Assembly (NCBI GenBank): GCA_003242605.1
Contig: QGUZ01000091.1
Span: 1 to 17,032 of the forward strand
Length of the DNA: 17,032 nucleotides
From: Actinomycetota bacterium
GTDB taxonomy: Bacteria > Actinomycetota > Actinomycetes > Streptosporangiales > Streptosporangiaceae
Direction of reading: 5' to 3'
Under the pieces are notes generated by a model. That model was not told the DNA's origin. It saw only the letters and a list, made by a program, of their open reading frames with translations, and made no database searches. A program made the translations under genes and the position numbers. Shown here piece after piece: positions 14,636 to 17,032 of the stretch. The stretch's first letter is position 1; each line of letters begins with the position of its first letter.

Positions 14636-15244
14636 TCACCATTCGACCCTGAGACGAATGCGTGCGCCGTCCGGAAGGCCCTTGATCTGGCGATAGAGGT
14701 CGGCACGGAAGCGCATCAGGTGTATCGACTCGGCCATGCGCATTTCCCGCGCGTCGTATCCGCCGCCGAGAACGAACGGAATGGCGGGCGCGAGCCGATG
14801 GCCGGGCGAGATGGTGCCGTTGCGGGCCTGCCACTCGTGCATGACCGGAAAGCCGGTGTGCGTCGCGACGTCGTCGAGTACGGCCGCCGCCCACTCCTCG
14901 ACATCCGCGGCCATGTGTTCGCGCTCGGCCGTCTCCGGGTCGAAGAACAGGATCGCCTCGCCGTCGGTGGCGAACTGGAATCCGAAGGCGTCCTCGGCGA
15001 AGAAGGTCAGGCCCGCGACCTCGTCGCCGTACTCCCGCCGCCAGAGCTCGCGATCACGCAGGGATGCGCCGCCTTCCCCGGTCTCGCCCCACGGGTAGAC
15101 GTGCAGCGCGGACTCGAACGCGTAGAAACCGTTCTTGACCCGCGCCAACGGCCGCAGGATCTCCGGGATGTCCCGATCGTCGGCCCGCAGCGGGGCGCCC
15201 AGCGGTGCCGACCCCGCCGCCGCGAGCCGCGCCAGAGCGCTCAT
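14636..15244 (-). CDS. SUKH-like (SMI1/KNR4 family) protein
   Basis: The 202-residue protein has features of the bacterial SMI1/KNR4-like group: VKNGFYAFESALHVYPWG (36-53), LWRREYGDEVAGLTFFAEDA (67-86), FGFQFATDGEAILFFDPETA (87-106) and EEWAAAVLDDV (116-126). The C-terminal part has HEWQARNG, PFVLGGGYD and RADLYRQIKGLPDGARIRLR. SUKH proteins often act as immunity proteins against secreted or contact-dependent toxins, but some have housekeeping roles. No toxin gene is seen nearby. The ATG at 15244 overlaps the stop of the small upstream gene (ATGA) and has GGAGG 4 nt upstream, so translation is coupled. Family call is from motif memory. Confidence 0.68.
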   Translation of the reverse strand: MSALARLAAAGSAPLGAPLRADDRDIPEILRPLARVKNGFYAFESALHVYPWGETGEGGASLRDRELWRREYGDEVAGLTFFAEDAFGFQFATDGEAILFFDPETAEREHMAADVEEWAAAVLDDVATHTGFPVMHEWQARNGTISPGHRLAPAIPFVLGGGYDAREMRMAESIHLMRFRADLYRQIKGLPDGARIRLRVEW

Positions 15245-15552
15245 GTCGCCTCCACACCGTCCGCAGCCGCCACGCGGCCGCCCAACGCGCGGCGGAGCCG
15301 CGCCATCGCCTCCTCGGCTCGGACCTGGCCGGCCGGATCCACCCACCACGGCCCGTCCGCGGGAAGCGCCGCGTCCAGGGCGCGCAGGGCGCGGCCGGCG
15401 AGGGCGCGATCGACCGGCCGCGGAAGCCATCCGGCGATCTCCGGGCTTCCGGCGTCCGCGGCGAACTCCGCTCCACCGGGCAGGTTCGCCGCGACGATCG
15501 ACGCGGCGGCGATTAGCGGAGCAGCCCGAGAAAGCCGGTGCCGAAATCCCAT
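15241..15552 (-). CDS. Small unknown protein coupled to SUKH-like gene
   Basis: The 103-residue product has a hydrophobic N-terminal segment (about residues 9-23, APLIAAASIVAANLPGG), which could be a signal or a membrane anchor. An Ala/Arg-rich helical region follows (PVDRALAGRALRALDAALP) with a WWVDPAGQVRAEEAMARLRRAL motif region. I do not recognise the family. The ATGA overlap with the SUKH-like gene argues that it is a real gene working with it. The ATG at 15552 was chosen because the hydrophobic segment follows; an ATG at 15636 would add 28 Gly/Arg-rich residues. Confidence 0.5.
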   Translation of the reverse strand: MGFRHRLSRAAPLIAAASIVAANLPGGAEFAADAGSPEIAGWLPRPVDRALAGRALRALDAALPADGPWWVDPAGQVRAEEAMARLRRALGGRVAAADGVEAT

Positions 15553-15984
15553 GACCGATCCAGCGCCTCGAGTGGTTTCGGATCGTCGTGGCGCAGGTCC
15601 GCCCACCCCTCCGTCACGAACGCCCCTCTCTGTCACGTCAGGCGTCCGCCCTCTTCAGCCGGAGCGGCCGCGGGACCGCCTTTCCCGGCCGATGCAGAGG
15701 GCGAACGTCTCACATCGGCGCGGGCATCATAGGTCTCGGGTACGACAATTCCGCGATCACGCCCGAGCGCCCGCCACGGACGCCGGCACGCCCGATGCGA
15801 AGGCCCTCGCCGCAACCCGGCCGCGGGGAGCACGGCGGCGACCGGGGTGAGCGGGCGGCGCCACGGCGGATGGACAGTGCCGCGGTCGACGAGCGCGTCG
15901 CCTCGCGAACGGCGGGCGGCACCCCGGCCGCCTCCCACTCGGTCGCGCACGGCGGTACGGCTCGGCGGCCGCGGCCGGGACGGC
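15553..15984. other. Intergenic region without a supported gene
   Basis: I find no convincing gene here; the open frames on both strands are Arg/Pro/Gly-rich and lack domains. The only local signal is a TATGAT hexamer on the minus strand (15731-15726), about 175 bp before the small coupled gene, which could be its -10 element but has no clear -35 partner. Confidence 0.4.
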
Positions 15985-16467
15985 TCAGCGCTGGAGCACG
16001 AGCCGGTGGAGCCGGGCCGCCGCGCCGCGGCCGGGCTCGAGGTCCGCGGTGCACAGCCGGTAGGTCCCGCGGTCCAGCCGGATCTCGATCTTGTCGTCGG
16101 GGTTCAGGTCCTCGCCGGGGGTCGCCGCGTCGAAGAGCACGGCCGGGCCGGCGAGCTCGAGCGAGGGCCCGTCCGCCCACTCGGCGTCCGCGAAGCGGGA
16201 GCGCACCATCTCGAGCAACGCCGCCTCGGACTCCGCGTACCGCCACTGCAGGAAGGTCTGGTACTCGGGCAGCCAGGTGGTGCGGAGCGGCTCGTCGGCC
16301 AGGACGAACGCGGATCGCCGCCGGTCCTCGGGACCGAACTCGATCACGCTCGTCACGTCCTCGAGCTCGATGAGGTTCCAGTAGTCGTCCTTATGACCGG
16401 TCCAGTGCGGGACGTCGTCACGCGCCATGAGCACGAACGGCCCGCCGGTCGTCTCCAGCCACTTCAT
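15985..16467 (-). CDS. Immunity protein 21 (Imm21) family protein
   Basis: The 160-residue protein starts with the Imm21 signature MKWLETTGGPFVLM, then YWNLIELEDVTSVIEFG (29-45), VLADEPLRTTWLPEYQTFLQ (55-74), a helix rich in Ala/Glu and GPAVLFDAATPGEDL. It ends in a beta-rich part (DKIEIRLDRGTYRLCTADLE). Imm21 proteins are predicted to neutralise toxins of polymorphic toxin systems; the cognate toxin is not in this window. I chose ATG 16467 because the family begins there; a GTG at 16491 would add eight residues. It lies near the SUKH-like pair on the same strand but 432 bp away, so it is probably a separate transcript. Confidence 0.82.
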   Translation of the reverse strand: MKWLETTGGPFVLMARDDVPHWTGHKDDYWNLIELEDVTSVIEFGPEDRRRSAFVLADEPLRTTWLPEYQTFLQWRYAESEAALLEMVRSRFADAEWADGPSLELAGPAVLFDAATPGEDLNPDDKIEIRLDRGTYRLCTADLEPGRGAAARLHRLVLQR

Positions 16468-16584
16468 GCACCCACCATCCGGACAATGCACCTCATCTCG
16501 GGCACTCCATGACGGCGCGTGTCATTATCGCAGCGGAAACGATCATGGACTGACCAGGTCGCGGGACGTCCGCCGCCCGCCGGC

Positions 16585-16634
16585 CCCGCCCGTGCCGCGC
16601 CGTACGCGGGCAGCCGTACGCGGGCACGGGCGGG
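16585..16634 (-). terminator. Hairpin with internal 14-bp tandem repeat after narI
   Basis: Twelve-base arms CCCGCCCGTGCC (16585-16596) and GGCACGGGCGGG (16623-16634) lie 14 bp past the narI stop. Most of the intervening sequence is a perfect tandem repeat of GCCGTACGCGGGCA (16599-16612 and 16613-16626), the second copy overlapping the right arm. Likely the terminator of the nar operon. Confidence 0.55.
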
Positions 16635-16648
16635 TGTGGGGTGGGCGG

Positions 16649-17032
16649 TCAGCGTGACGGTTCCCAGCCGCGGCGGGGTGCGCGGGTGCCACGCCGGTCG
16701 TCGCGGCTGCGGTAGACGATGTACGGCCGGGTCAGGTAGCCGATGGGCGCGGTGAGCATGTGGACCAGGCGGGTGAACGGCCAGATCGCGAACAGCACCA
16801 GGGCGCTCAGCGCGTGGAGCTGGAACAGCAGCGGGGCGTCGGCCATGAGTTCGCCCTGCGGCTGCAGGTAGAAGATCGAGCGGAACCACGGCGAGACCGT
16901 GCTGCGGTAGTCGTACCCGCCGCCGACGAGGTTCGCGGCCACCGTGGCGTACAGGCCGAGCAGGATGGTGACGGCGAGCACCGCGTACATGAGCTTGTCG
17001 TTGCGGGTGGTCGCGGTGAACACGGGCCCGAC
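16649..17032 (-). CDS. narI: Respiratory nitrate reductase gamma subunit, C-terminal part
   Basis: The frame is open to the right edge, giving the last 127 residues. NarI is the membrane cytochrome b that takes electrons from menaquinol and passes them to NarGH for nitrate reduction. Two membrane helices are visible (LMYAVLAVTILLGLYATVA and LLFQLHALSALVLFAIWPF). Between them is GGGYDYRSTVSPWFRSIFYL, typical of the family. The histidines in FQLHAL and RLVHML are 18 residues apart, matching the spacing of the E. coli heme ligands His187 and His205. The end reads YLTRPYIVYRSR plus a short basic tail. As narI is normally last in narGHJI, the other genes should lie just beyond the window. Confidence 0.95.
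   Translation of the reverse strand, partial: VGPVFTATTRNDKLMYAVLAVTILLGLYATVAANLVGGGYDYRSTVSPWFRSIFYLQPQGELMADAPLLFQLHALSALVLFAIWPFTRLVHMLTAPIGYLTRPYIVYRSRDDRRGTRAPRRGWEPSR

Noticed and set aside
15588..16373. Plus-strand open frames around the Imm21 gene
   Set aside because: Arg/Pro-rich translation without domains, opposite a convincing Imm21 family gene.
1..17032. tRNA, rRNA, CRISPR array, transposase or attachment sites
   Set aside because: No cloverleaf, no repeat-spacer pattern, no transposase-like protein and no terminal inverted repeats were seen by eye.

Overview
The window is very GC-rich, with a strong G/C bias at third codon positions. Its protein families are actinobacterial: DevR/DosR-type regulator, MshC-like ligase, group 2 sigma factor, actinomycete STAND NTPase and Imm21. 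A Streptosporangiales-like or related filamentous actinomycete fits best. The species cannot be fixed from sequence reading alone.

Layout. (1) 1-2101, minus strand: the 5' part of a large STAND NTPase with C-terminal TPR-like repeats, preceded by a small two-helix membrane protein. The two products share an unusual Gly/Asn motif, so they look like parts of one uncharacterised sensing or conflict system. (2) 2355-8087, minus strand: phosphoketolase, two tandem universal stress proteins (USPs), a two-CBS protein and a group 2 sigma factor. (3) 8174-9983, plus strand: a response regulator very like mycobacterial DevR/DosR, then two flavin-binding split-barrel (PPOX-fold) proteins, the second fused to an XRE-type helix-turn-helix. 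(4) 10079-11929, minus strand: a third USP and an Acg/Rv3131-type nitroreductase, abutting. (5) 12191-13315, plus strand: a MshC/cysteinyl-tRNA-synthetase-like ligase closed by a strong hairpin. (6) 13537-16467, minus strand: a lipoprotein of unknown function, a small unknown protein translationally coupled to a SUKH-like (SMI1/KNR4) protein, and an Imm21-type immunity protein. (7) 16649-17032, minus strand: the C-terminal part of NarI, the cytochrome b subunit of respiratory nitrate reductase; narGHJ should lie beyond the right edge.

How the parts fit. USPs, a CBS protein, an Acg-type nitroreductase, PPOX proteins and DevR are hallmark members of the mycobacterial DosR (hypoxia/NO dormancy) regulon. 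Here they are packed together next to nitrate respiration, an energy-yielding phosphoketolase and an alternative sigma factor. An identical 14-bp partial palindrome (GGGACCTTCGGCCC) lies 80-98 bp upstream of two USP starts. A 12/14 copy lies before the first PPOX gene, and a weaker DosR-box-like site lies between phosphoketolase and devR. I read these as the operators of a local DevR regulon.

The most interesting items are this candidate regulon with its shared box, the STAND/membrane-protein pair, the ligase with mixed MshC and CysRS features, and a group of immunity-type genes without visible toxins. No tRNA, rRNA, CRISPR array or insertion sequence was seen.
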